Source of the DNA: Schizochytrium sp. TIO01
Lineage: Eukaryota; Sar; Bigyra; Thraustochytrida; Thraustochytriidae
NCBI GenBank assembly: GCA_004764695.1
Contig: SMSO01000037.1
Location: 108,247-172,246 of the forward strand
DNA: 64,000 bases
Reading direction: 5' to 3'
Of the stretch, positions 9,245-18,000 are shown piece after piece. The notes under the pieces were generated by a model, which did not search any database, had not been told where the DNA came from, and saw only the letters and a list, made by a program, of their open reading frames with translations. Numbering within the stretch: position 1 is the first letter of the stretch; each line of letters opens with the position of its first letter. The position numbers were made by a program, and so were the translations under genes.

Positions 9245-10990
9245 ATGCAAAACTCTGGCGCGGATTTTGAGGCCCACCAGGAGGGGTCGGCCGATGCGGA
9301 GTCCCACTCCCAGGCACAGCTGAACGAGTCTGTGGCGGCCTCAGGTGCCATGGTTCGCACCTCAAGCTCTGGCAGCAACTCCACCGCCAACAACGACGAC
9401 GACGACGATAACAACCGCCATAACAACATCAGCAACAACAGCAACCGCAATAATGGCGAACACGTTGGCAACAACAATATCAATGACAACGAAGATGCTA
9501 TAGAAAACGAAAACGAAAACGAAAACGAAAATGACCATCATAGGGTCGACCACAACGTCGTTGAAACCAACGACGACGACGACGACAACAACAGCAGCAC
9601 CAACGATAACAATAATAATAACAATGAAGGTAACGAAAATGGTAGTGGAGATGAAGGCGGGAACAGAGGCGGACTTGACGAGGATCATGGAGGGCACAAA
9701 GATGGAGGCCGCGATGAAGATGATGGTGATCAAGATGCACACATGCACGAGCCGGATGAATCCCGAGACCAAGCAGGGCCAGCAAGGCTTGCTCGTGGAG
9801 GAGTCGATATGACACAAGCCCACTCCCCTCAGGGAATGCGCCACGTTAGACCACCAACTGTAGAACAGGCCCAACACGTGCAGGCAACTGCTCAACACAC
9901 GAACATGGTTCTAGCGTCGCAGCAGCGAGATCACACAAGTGATCACCAGCAACATCATCAAATGCATCATCATATTCACGAAGATGTGGCTGCCATTAAA
10001 AGTGTGACACCTCAGAAGACGCGGGCAGCAGAATCAAGGGGCACGTCTGCAGTTTCTGATTCGCGTCCTAGCAAACTGGTGCAAGGGCAAAACAAGCTTA
10101 AGCTATCAGCCAAGAACCGTACCATTCTAAAGAGTGCAACTTTCCGTGAGACGATGCATGTAGATAGCTTTGAAACCGAAGCAAGGTTCCTCAACATGGT
10201 GCTTAGCTATGCTTTTGAGCGATTCAAGACGATTGAAGGTAGAGTTACCTTCTTAGAGTACACAAAGAGCGTTGAAAATGAAGAACAGGAGCTCAAGACG
10301 ATCATGAGGGAAAAGTGGAAGAGACAGTACGCCTACAAGGCACGCAAACGCCAGTCAACGTCTTCGGTCCACGATGGAAGTGGGACTGTTGCCTCAGCTC
10401 CTGACGGTGCCAGAACTGGTTCCTCCAACCAAGGTTCCTTTGGATCATCCCAAGCCCAAGGTTTGCATTCGCTTCAAGGAGCAATCTCCGATTGGAATAG
10501 CCATGTTGTCGGTGCATCCGCGCATGGTCTTACTGATGGTCGATCTGGGATGAGTTCTGCAGGATATGTAGGCTCCGCCGACGACGATACACACCAACAC
10601 ATGCAGGATGCAATTGACGACGAGGACATCAGACAGAGGGTGGATGCTGCAAATAAATTTACTCACCGGCAGCCTCAAAGCCCTGAGCAGCAACATGAGC
10701 ATAGTACCGGGGCATCCGCACGAAACGAAATGAATGGCCACAGTGACACTATGGATACTGGTAATGGGGAGCATGAAATCTCTCAGAGCATACGAACTAG
10801 TCGCCAACGCGGCAACTCTGGTCGCGGAGCTGCTTCTGAACTGGGTGGCAATCCCGCAGAATCCCTGATGGTCGTTACTGGCACTGACGAAGAAGAGGAA
10901 CACAAGACGCACCACCTTGGTAGTGCTCGGCGAAGGAAGAGACCACCGAGTCTTCCTACAGAGGATCTAGAAGAAGAGATTTCATCATGA
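9245..10990 (+). CDS. Asn/Asp-rich low-complexity protein of unknown function
   Basis: The 581-residue product is dominated by low complexity. Residues 40-150 hold runs of Asn, Asp and alternating Glu-Asn; residues 150-260 are rich in Gly/Asp, then His/Gln (QQHHQMHHHIHED). One ordered, charged helical segment stands out at about 283-373 (KLKLSAKNRTILKSATFRET ... TMREKWKRQYAYKARKRQ). The rest is Ser/Gly/Gln-rich with an acidic tail (TEDLEEEISS). The helical core could be a DNA-binding or coiled-coil domain, but no family was recognised. Asn- and Gln-rich content of this kind is typical of regulators that form condensates (inference). The start ATG at 9245 is the first in the frame, just after an AT-rich leader. 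Neighbours give no functional clue. Confidence 0.75.
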   Translation: MQNSGADFEAHQEGSADAESHSQAQLNESVAASGAMVRTSSSGSNSTANNDDDDDNNRHNNISNNSNRNNGEHVGNNNINDNEDAIENENENENENDHHRVDHNVVETNDDDDDNNSSTNDNNNNNNEGNENGSGDEGGNRGGLDEDHGGHKDGGRDEDDGDQDAHMHEPDESRDQAGPARLARGGVDMTQAHSPQGMRHVRPPTVEQAQHVQATAQHTNMVLASQQRDHTSDHQQHHQMHHHIHEDVAAIKSVTPQKTRAAESRGTSAVSDSRPSKLVQGQNKLKLSAKNRTILKSATFRETMHVDSFETEARFLNMVLSYAFERFKTIEGRVTFLEYTKSVENEEQELKTIMREKWKRQYAYKARKRQSTSSVHDGSGTVASAPDGARTGSSNQGSFGSSQAQGLHSLQGAISDWNSHVVGASAHGLTDGRSGMSSAGYVGSADDDTHQHMQDAIDDEDIRQRVDAANKFTHRQPQSPEQQHEHSTGASARNEMNGHSDTMDTGNGEHEISQSIRTSRQRGNSGRGAASELGGNPAESLMVVTGTDEEEEHKTHHLGSARRRKRPPSLPTEDLEEEISS

Positions 10991-11624
10991 TAGAGTTCAT
11001 TTCAAGGTTTTGACCGTTCCAAAAGAGCCTTTGTTCAAATATAGGGTTCTTCCCCTTGTCGTGTCATCATCTGCAAGGCGCCTTCCTGCATCGTGTTTTC
11101 ACCATGCACCACTTGCTTTGTATGTGAGCAATTGACTGTATAATTTAATCCTCTGTTGTTACCTGCATCAATTTATAAATATTTTGTGATGAACTGCGCC
11201 TCCTTGCTTTCCTTGCTTTCCTTGATAAACAAGAGAGTAGCCTCGGTCTTTATATACACAAGACAAATGAGGAAGGTCATAATTTAGGTCTGTATTTGGG
11301 CTAAACGCTGATCGACCAGCATTTATATAATGAGATCTCCATGCGGTAGCTCAAAACATATATTGAACAGGACGTGTATTAGAAACTACAGAATGCTACA
11401 TTTTATCTATATACCATTCTTCAGATGCATCGAAGGGAGAATACAGACGTTAGTATACATTACAAAAAGGAAACCCATCACAAGATTATAAAAGCAAGTG
11501 CTAGCTAGTACTTAAAGATAGAATTAGAGTTGTGGAATGTCTACACGAAACTCTTCCCCAAAAGACTACGAGAGGAGAGTTGTCAATCAAGGGGCCCTTG
11601 CAACATGTAAGTGCTGCCGGGAAA
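10991..11624. other. Intergenic spacer between convergent genes
   Basis: This tail-to-tail spacer contains about three tandem copies of a 9-bp unit (CCTTGCTTT, 11201-11224) and is otherwise AT-rich 3' UTR-like DNA. No gene was seen. Confidence 0.55.
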
Positions 11625-13097
11625 CTACTTGAACTGAGCAGTGTCACCAGCATCCATCTTAGCCCATTTCGTCGTGATCTTGCGCTTCTGAGAGAAAAAA
11701 TTCATAGCACCAGTTCCCGTAATGTCATGGTCACCATACTTGGAAATAGTACCGTACATGCCACCAAAGGAAAACGGCTCACGGGGAACAGCGACACCGA
11801 CATTGACACCAATTTGCGAAGCTTTGAACTGGTGAGCGAACCAATCAGCTTCCCCACCCGAGCTTGTATACACAGAAGCAGCATTACCAGCCGGGTGGGC
11901 GTTCTCAATGGCAATAGCAGTCTCCCGATCAGGAACTTCAAGCACACTGAGTACAGGCCCGAAGATTTCTTCTTTCAAAGCACGATCATCCTTGTTAGAA
12001 TGAAGGATGACAGTCGGCCCAATCCAAGTACCTTTCGCTTCACTCTTCGCCCAGGAACGACCATCAAGAAGAATCTTGGCTCCACCCTTCTCAGCCTCAT
12101 CGATGAAACCAAGAATGCGATTTTGCGAGGCCTCGTCGATAACAGGTCCAATGTTACTAGCCCCATCACCAGCTGTAAGAGCCTTGGCACGCTTGACAAC
12201 TTCATTAAGGAGATTTTGTTGCTCACCGACAGTTAGCAGCACCGAGGCAGCCATGCAGCGTTGACCAGCACAACCGCAAAAGGAGGAAACGATATCAGCA
12301 GCAGTCATGCTTACGTTACAATCTCGCAAGGCCACCAAGTGGTTCTTGGCTCCTCCGAGGGCGAGCACACGAATACCACGCTTACTAACACGCTCATGGA
12401 CAATCTTTGCAACACGACTGGATCCAACAAAGGTGACTGCGCTCATGTCTGGGTGATCGCATACAGCATTGACGGCATCCACAGCACCATGAACGATGGA
12501 GAAGATACCATCTGGAATACCAGCCTGCTTGACAAGTTTGGCAAAAAGTGTCATGGCCAAGGGGACCTTTTCGGAAGTCTTGAGAATCACAGCGTTGCCC
12601 ATCGTCATGGCAATGGGGCAAGTCCAGCAGGGAACCATAAATGGAAAGTTGAACGGTACGATGCAACCTACGACACCAAGCGGTTCGTTCTCGTCATGGC
12701 ACATGACTCCCCTGGACACTTGCAGGATGTTTCCCTGAGCAAGCTGGGGCAATGAACAAGCCCACTCGATGGTCTCATTGCCCTTGGCCACCTCTGCAAG
12801 TGACTCAGGAATGGTCTTACCGTTCTCCAGAGTGCAGACCCTAGCAAGCTCCTCTGCGTTTTCCTGTACAAGATGGTGCAGCTTGAACATGAAGGCTGCA
12901 CGGCTCTTGATAGTCAAGCTTTGCCATTGAGGAAGGGCTGCCTTTGCAGCTTGTACTGCAGCATCCACATCTTTGGATGAGCTCATCGCAACAGAGGCAA
13001 TGACTTCACCATTTTGGGGGCTCACCACATCCATGTACTCGCCACTTTGGGGAGGCACATCTTGGCCATTGATAAAGTTATTACAGACCTGAACCAT
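11625..13097 (-). CDS. Methylmalonate-semialdehyde dehydrogenase-type aldehyde dehydrogenase
   Basis: The 490-residue enzyme belongs to the CoA-acylating aldehyde dehydrogenase family that converts methylmalonate or malonate semialdehyde to propionyl- or acetyl-CoA in valine, pyrimidine and inositol breakdown. Key features are FINGQ at the N terminus, PFNFPFMVPCW (149-158), the cofactor Lys in AVILKTSEK (169-176), TFVGSSRVA, LGGAKNHLVAL, and the nucleophile Cys281 in AGQRCMA. The usual catalytic Glu of hydrolytic ALDHs (ELGG) is replaced (ALGG), as expected for CoA-dependent members. EEIFGPVLSVLE and GVNVGVAVP complete the fold. No obvious mitochondrial presequence precedes MVQVCNNFING, so location is uncertain. 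The ATG at 13097 begins the conserved region. Upstream lies a perfect CACCTACTA/TAGTAGGTG inverted repeat. Confidence 0.92.
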   Translation of the reverse strand: MVQVCNNFINGQDVPPQSGEYMDVVSPQNGEVIASVAMSSSKDVDAAVQAAKAALPQWQSLTIKSRAAFMFKLHHLVQENAEELARVCTLENGKTIPESLAEVAKGNETIEWACSLPQLAQGNILQVSRGVMCHDENEPLGVVGCIVPFNFPFMVPCWTCPIAMTMGNAVILKTSEKVPLAMTLFAKLVKQAGIPDGIFSIVHGAVDAVNAVCDHPDMSAVTFVGSSRVAKIVHERVSKRGIRVLALGGAKNHLVALRDCNVSMTAADIVSSFCGCAGQRCMAASVLLTVGEQQNLLNEVVKRAKALTAGDGASNIGPVIDEASQNRILGFIDEAEKGGAKILLDGRSWAKSEAKGTWIGPTVILHSNKDDRALKEEIFGPVLSVLEVPDRETAIAIENAHPAGNAASVYTSSGGEADWFAHQFKASQIGVNVGVAVPREPFSFGGMYGTISKYGDHDITGTGAMNFFSQKRKITTKWAKMDAGDTAQFK

Positions 13098-14070
13098 GAT
13101 GGCTTAATCACGCCAATAATCTTAAATCTCCAAGCTTAGCTGTCCAATCAAGGTTAGCGCACAGAAATTGTACCTGTGAGTTATCTCGTGGGCAAACGAA
13201 GGAGTAAACGAAGCTACCTGACGAAGTTGACGATTGACTAGTTGAACAACACTACCACACCCACAACGCGATGTCCGATTGGGCGGAAAAGAAGAGACTT
13301 TAATCAACGTATCCCAAACCCCCTAAAACTCTGCCCGTTGTTGATGCTAGCAGCCTTTTCGCGATCTGCAGCCGAGCTCTTCACCTTTATCGTTTTCTGC
13401 GTTTTATTTTCACGCTTTACTCACTGTTAAAGTCATGAAATAAATCACCTACTAGTAGTAGGTGTCTATTCTAAACAATAGGAAGCTTTCTTTAAAATCT
13501 TTGGGAGAAATCTATGAAAATAATTCATTCGACTGCTTCGCCATCGTTCTTGTTGACGAAATTGATACTTCCCCTGGGCCACTGTAGAAATGACATGTTT
13601 TTTATGACTCCCGACTCGCTGCCTATGCAAAAAACATTGTCGAACTTGAACGAAGTTGCAGTGAAATCATGTTCTCTCATATAGAAAATACCCTGATGAA
13701 CGAGAGAGAAAAATCCAAGAAAGTTAGTTGTTTCTCCTGGAAATAAAACATTTTTTGTCCGCTGTAATAGCGTAGTGATACTAGACCGAAGAAAACATTA
13801 GCCACAGCAATGCACATGGCCTGAATCTGCTCGAGTAGAAGCTTGAAGGACCGCAGGGAGGCTCCTTTCAACATGCAATCTCCTCCTGCAGCCTCACGGG
13901 GTCTTTCTTGCTCCCTATGAGCCAAGTACTTCGCGGGGCCATTAGAAAAGGCAACCCTTATAATGAAGCTTGACACACCTCTCCTCAAGGAGACACATTG
14001 CGGATATCCGAGCAGCAATCAGCGATTGCGGCTCGCCAGTAGCATGGTCCTATCGTAACAGGTAGGAAGC
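13098..14070. other. Spacer upstream of ALDH and the first tRNA gene
   Basis: It holds the ALDH promoter on the minus strand and the upstream flank of the first tRNA gene. A GC-richer patch near 13810-14040 has open frames but no recognisable protein. The inverted repeat at 13446-13464 is listed separately. Confidence 0.5.
13446..13464. promoter_or_regulatory. Perfect inverted repeat CACCTACTA-g-TAGTAGGTG
   Basis: Two 9-bp arms are perfectly complementary around a single G, about 350 bp upstream of the ALDH start. It is the cleanest example of the TAGTAGG/TAGGTAGTA family that recurs in spacers of this window. The symmetry suggests a dimeric DNA-binding factor (inference). Confidence 0.5.
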
Positions 14071-14143
14071 GTCCGCGTGGCCAAATGGATAAGGCGCCTG
14101 ACTTCTAATCAGGAGATTGTGGGTTCAATCCCCACCGTGGACA
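14071..14143 (+). tRNA. trnR(ucu): tRNA-Arg (anticodon TCT), copy 1
   Basis: The 73-nt cloverleaf folds by eye. The acceptor stem GTCCGCG pairs with CGTGGAC (one G-T pair) with discriminator A. The D arm contains TGGCCAAATGG (A box). The anticodon stem CCTGA/TCAGG encloses loop CTTCTAA with anticodon TCT, reading AGA/AGG. The T arm GTGGGTTCAATCCCCAC gives the B box. No intron and no encoded CCA. A T11 run at 14174-14184 can serve as the Pol III terminator. Confidence 0.97.
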
Positions 14144-14173
14144 ACAATAATTACCGGTCAAACAGGTCTTCTA

Positions 14174-14184
14174 TTTTTTTTTTT
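14174..14184 (+). terminator. Pol III terminator (T11) of tRNA-Arg copy 1
   Basis: First run of four or more T after the tRNA 3' end, 30 bp downstream. Confidence 0.7.
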
Positions 14185-14260
14185 GCTATCTAATAGTTGT
14201 TTGTTTTAGTTGAAATATTTTTAATATTTTGTCACTCTGCATGATATTGGTAGTTCTAGT

Positions 14261-14333
14261 GTCCGCGTGGCCAAATGGATAAGGCGCCTGACTTCTAATC
14301 AGGAGATTGTGGGTTCAATCCCCACCGTGGACA
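14261..14333 (+). tRNA. trnR(ucu): tRNA-Arg (anticodon TCT), copy 2
   Basis: Identical over all 73 nt to the gene 190 bp upstream: same acceptor pairing, A box, TCT anticodon loop and B box. The flanking DNA is unrelated on both sides. A T8 run begins 5 bp downstream. Confidence 0.97.
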
Positions 14334-14337
14334 GTTA

Positions 14338-14345
14338 TTTTTTTT
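14338..14345 (+). terminator. Pol III terminator (T8) of tRNA-Arg copy 2
   Basis: An eight-T run starts five bases after the tRNA; a longer T17 run follows at 14357-14373. Confidence 0.75.
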
Positions 14346-15075
14346 AAATATTCTTCTTTTTTTTTTTTTTTTTGAAAGAAGAGAATTAAATTTAGTGCTA
14401 CTGTGCCTATGACTATTTGATATAATGATAGGCTTATATTATACCAATTTAGGTGTTTGCTAACAAGTGGATGTTAGGTAAGAAAATGGAATGGGCAAGG
14501 AACCACCAAACACTGTAAGCAAACCTACAATACAAGCCCGCAAAGCACTTCAATCGGTGTTTCGCATCTCAGCAAGCACTTCCCCGGAGGCAATCGCATA
14601 TAGACAGCTGCAGTTTGTTCCGGTGACCGCGAGCAAAGCAGCACTGACCGTACTATGCATTATCTACGCCAGAGTATTTCCCCCCAGACGTCTCCGCCGT
14701 GTACAACGATATTGGTAGCGTGGTCAACTTCAAAAGGCTAGGCTTGCGCGCCATACTAGACCAACGAGATTGACAGCAAGCTTGCACTTTGGCTCTGTGA
14801 AACTACGATGTTATCCCATATGTCTCATCAATAATTGGTTGTCAAACCAAATAACCATCCACACAAGGAGACGCAACAAGACAAAGCTCCATAAATCTTG
14901 TCAAGTTTTCAAAGTCATCTCAACGTTTAGAAACATCTAGATATATATAATTGAACGTTGGGCAGAAAAAGAAATCGTTCATCAAAATATTGCAGATTAA
15001 AGTAAACAAAAAAGCAAAATAAAAACTCAAGATGGACAATGTATCCTTCTCCAGGGAGAAACGGACACCGGTGTG
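14346..15075. other. Intergenic spacer downstream of tRNA genes
   Basis: It starts with a T17 tract (14357-14373). A 75-codon frame at 14491-14718 sits in a somewhat GC-richer patch but matches nothing recognised. The rest is AT-rich and probably includes the 3' UTR of the minus-strand kinase. Confidence 0.5.
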
Positions 15076-18000
15076 TTAAAGGTTTGATTCAATAAAGCGA
15101 ACAAGCTGGTCAAAATGCAAAAACTCCTTGTCTTGAAATGACCGCGTGTCACGAACACGAAACCCACCACGACGTTTATTCACAAACATGGCAATGCCAC
15201 GTTGTCTGCAATACTTTAAAATGGCATCACTCATGGCAGGGTTGTGCACAAAAGGATGAATCCAGTCTGCACGAACTCCTCGGCTTCGTAAGTTTTGTGA
15301 AATGCGGGCACACTCATCGACACGAACTGGCTCGTCATCTGTAGGGGAACCAATAAGTACATCAACAATACCCTGCGAGGCGCCGTGGCGATTGTGAGCG
15401 ATGCGTTCGAGGTGAATTCGAGCTCCCAGACAAGCCTTGGCAGCACCAGATCGCGAACTGGCTAATTGATAACTTGTAACAAGATCATCGTATCTTCCAC
15501 CTGTGGCTGCCACATAGAACTCCCCACTTCCGTACTGAGCGCAAATGCTTGTTTGGCGACGGACAGTATTTTGAGCATTGCTTAAGTCTGAATTAGCTAC
15601 AAGAGAACCTAAACCTCCACTATCTTCAGACCCAAAGCTTGCTGCGGTTTCAAGCGACGGATGGGTCTGGAGCTGCTGTGATCCATGTTTTGATGACCCA
15701 TGTGAACGGTGCCGAGTGTTCCGACCTTTGCGTTGCTGACTTCCTGCACGCGGATGTCGTAGCAGCACAGCGAAGTATAAACCTGCAGTCATACCAGGGA
15801 TTGGAGCAAGCCAGGGGCGAAAAGCGCAGCAAAAGTTAGGTTCGTCTAGAAGACCCTGCAGATGATGAATTTCAGCAGGATCGCCGAACAAGCTCAAAGG
15901 TTGTTCTGCGACAAAGTAAGGACGCAGTGCCGCGAGCTGTTTTTGCGTAAACATACGTGTAGATTGTAGTCGCTTACGTGCAGCTTGCCATGGCGATGTG
16001 CCATGCACTGCATCCAGAACGCTTAGGATATGCGAGCCAGCTGCTAGATCAGTGTCAAGGCTGATTCCAAAAATTCGTTTCAAAGCACGCTGTTGCAATT
16101 TGTAATCTTGTATATACACTGCCCCATGGCCTTCCGCAGGTGGCCAGGAACCCAATCCGGCCGCTTGCGCAAGAGCTTCAAGCATGCAGTTGAAAAAGTC
16201 AGCACGCCAAGAAGCCGCAAAACCATCTATATGGAGCAATTCTGCTGTAGGTGCAACATAGTCCAACGTTGCTTGAAATTTCGAGCGGGGCTGGCCCCCA
16301 AGCCTATTATTGTTTCGCTCTGCGGATGAGTAAACACGACTACCGTCGTATCGTTTCATATACATGATGTGGCCTCGAAGCGCCAGATAGCGTGCGAATG
16401 GTCTTGTCAAATTGCGTGGCAACTCAACGATTGTGCCTTGGGCATCCATAAGTTGCGTCGTAGATACATCCTGTGCCTCAAATGCCTGAATAGCGTTGCT
16501 GTTTGAGGTAATGGGAGCTCTTCGAGGTGTCAGCAAAGGGGTTGCGAATGGGACCGCACCCCAACGCTCAAACACGCGCTCCATGCGACGAAAAACCTGC
16601 ATTTGATTTGCCATCACACGGCCTTCAGCAAGGTAGTCCATACTGGTTGCATCAACTAAAAGGTCACTATCATAGGTGTAAAATACTTCAGGACGCGTTC
16701 GTTGCATGAACAGAGTATCCATGAGTCTGCTGTACAGTGGAGATCGATCTGAGGAGCGCACAACTCGCATCACCTCTTCAAAGTACCTTTCCTCTGTTTC
16801 AAGTTTGTCCGGCAAGACACCAGATTCAAGGATCGTACGAGCACTAGGGCGGTGAGCAGGGTCCAGGGAAAGTAAAGATTGAATCAGGATACGGGTATCT
16901 CGAGGAAGCGAAACAGACTCTACTACGCCGTTTTCACGAAGCTCCATGAGGGTCCGGATGCGTTCCATACCAGTTCCAAATGGAGGAAGAAGCATTTCAA
17001 AAAGAATGATACCCAAGCTAAACATGTCACACTTCTCACTGTAGCGACCTGTCAGAACCTCTTTGGCACGGTACAAGGCAGTACCGACGCCATCTGTCTT
17101 GCCATCCTCTATGTTTTCCTCTGTTGAATGACCAAGTGAACTTCCTGTTGAATGAGCTCGACGCAAGCTGAAACTTGCGGCGGCAGCTGCAGCATTAGCA
17201 GCAGCATTAGCACTAGACTTGGAGATTGTAATAGCAAGACCGAAATCCCCTAGCTTGACGTTGCCCATTTCATCAAGAAACACGTTATCAGGCTTTAGAT
17301 CGCGGTGAATAAAGTGGCATGTTTCATGTACATAGACTAATGCCTCACAAAGTTGTCGAAAGAGACGCCATACAATGGGCTGCTGCTTCGCGAGACGCCC
17401 TTCATCAATGACTTGTCTCAATGTTTGGCCTTGACAGTATTCCATCTGGATGTATAGTACTTGTCGCACAGCACCCTGCTCCGCACTGCGAGATTGAGCA
17501 GAGCGTGAGCGAGCTAAAGCTCGAAAATCAGTGTTCGAGGCGTGATTCGAGAGGCGTGCAAGCGAGTCTTCCCCACCTCGAGAACTAGCAGGAGCAAACA
17601 AATCAAGTGCGGAGTTTGCTGTTTGATCTACAGAAGTTTCACCTTCATCTTCTGACCAATCACCAAATTCAAGACCGACTGAAGGCAAACCAGCTGAGCT
17701 TGAGGAGGATGAAGAGCCTGAGGAAGATGATGAAGAAGCATCATCTTCTTCGTTTTCTTCTTCCTCACTTTCATCAATCTCTTCGACCTTACTCATCTGT
17801 TGTAGAGTCTCGCGTTCTAGCGCACTAGCTTCCTCATTTTCGTCGTCTGACTCCTCACCTGACTCAGAACTTGAAGATGAATTTAGTGCTGACGAGTTAG
17901 TCCATGCCGATCCTTCCGAAACCTGGCGACCCACATGATCTTGCATAAGATTCTTCGATGCCGCTTCGGCTGCGTGCTCAAGGAACATACTTTGTGTACC

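Noticed and set aside
9362-9898. Val/Ile-rich minus-strand frame that looks like membrane segments
   Set aside because: It is the reverse complement of Asp/Asn codon repeats, which always gives Val/Ile strings.
11532-12236. 234-codon plus-strand frame opposite the aldehyde dehydrogenase
   Set aside because: Antisense shadow of conserved coding sequence; the composition follows the ALDH codons.
14491-14718. 75-codon frame after the tRNA genes
   Set aside because: No recognisable domain; too short to support without transcript data.
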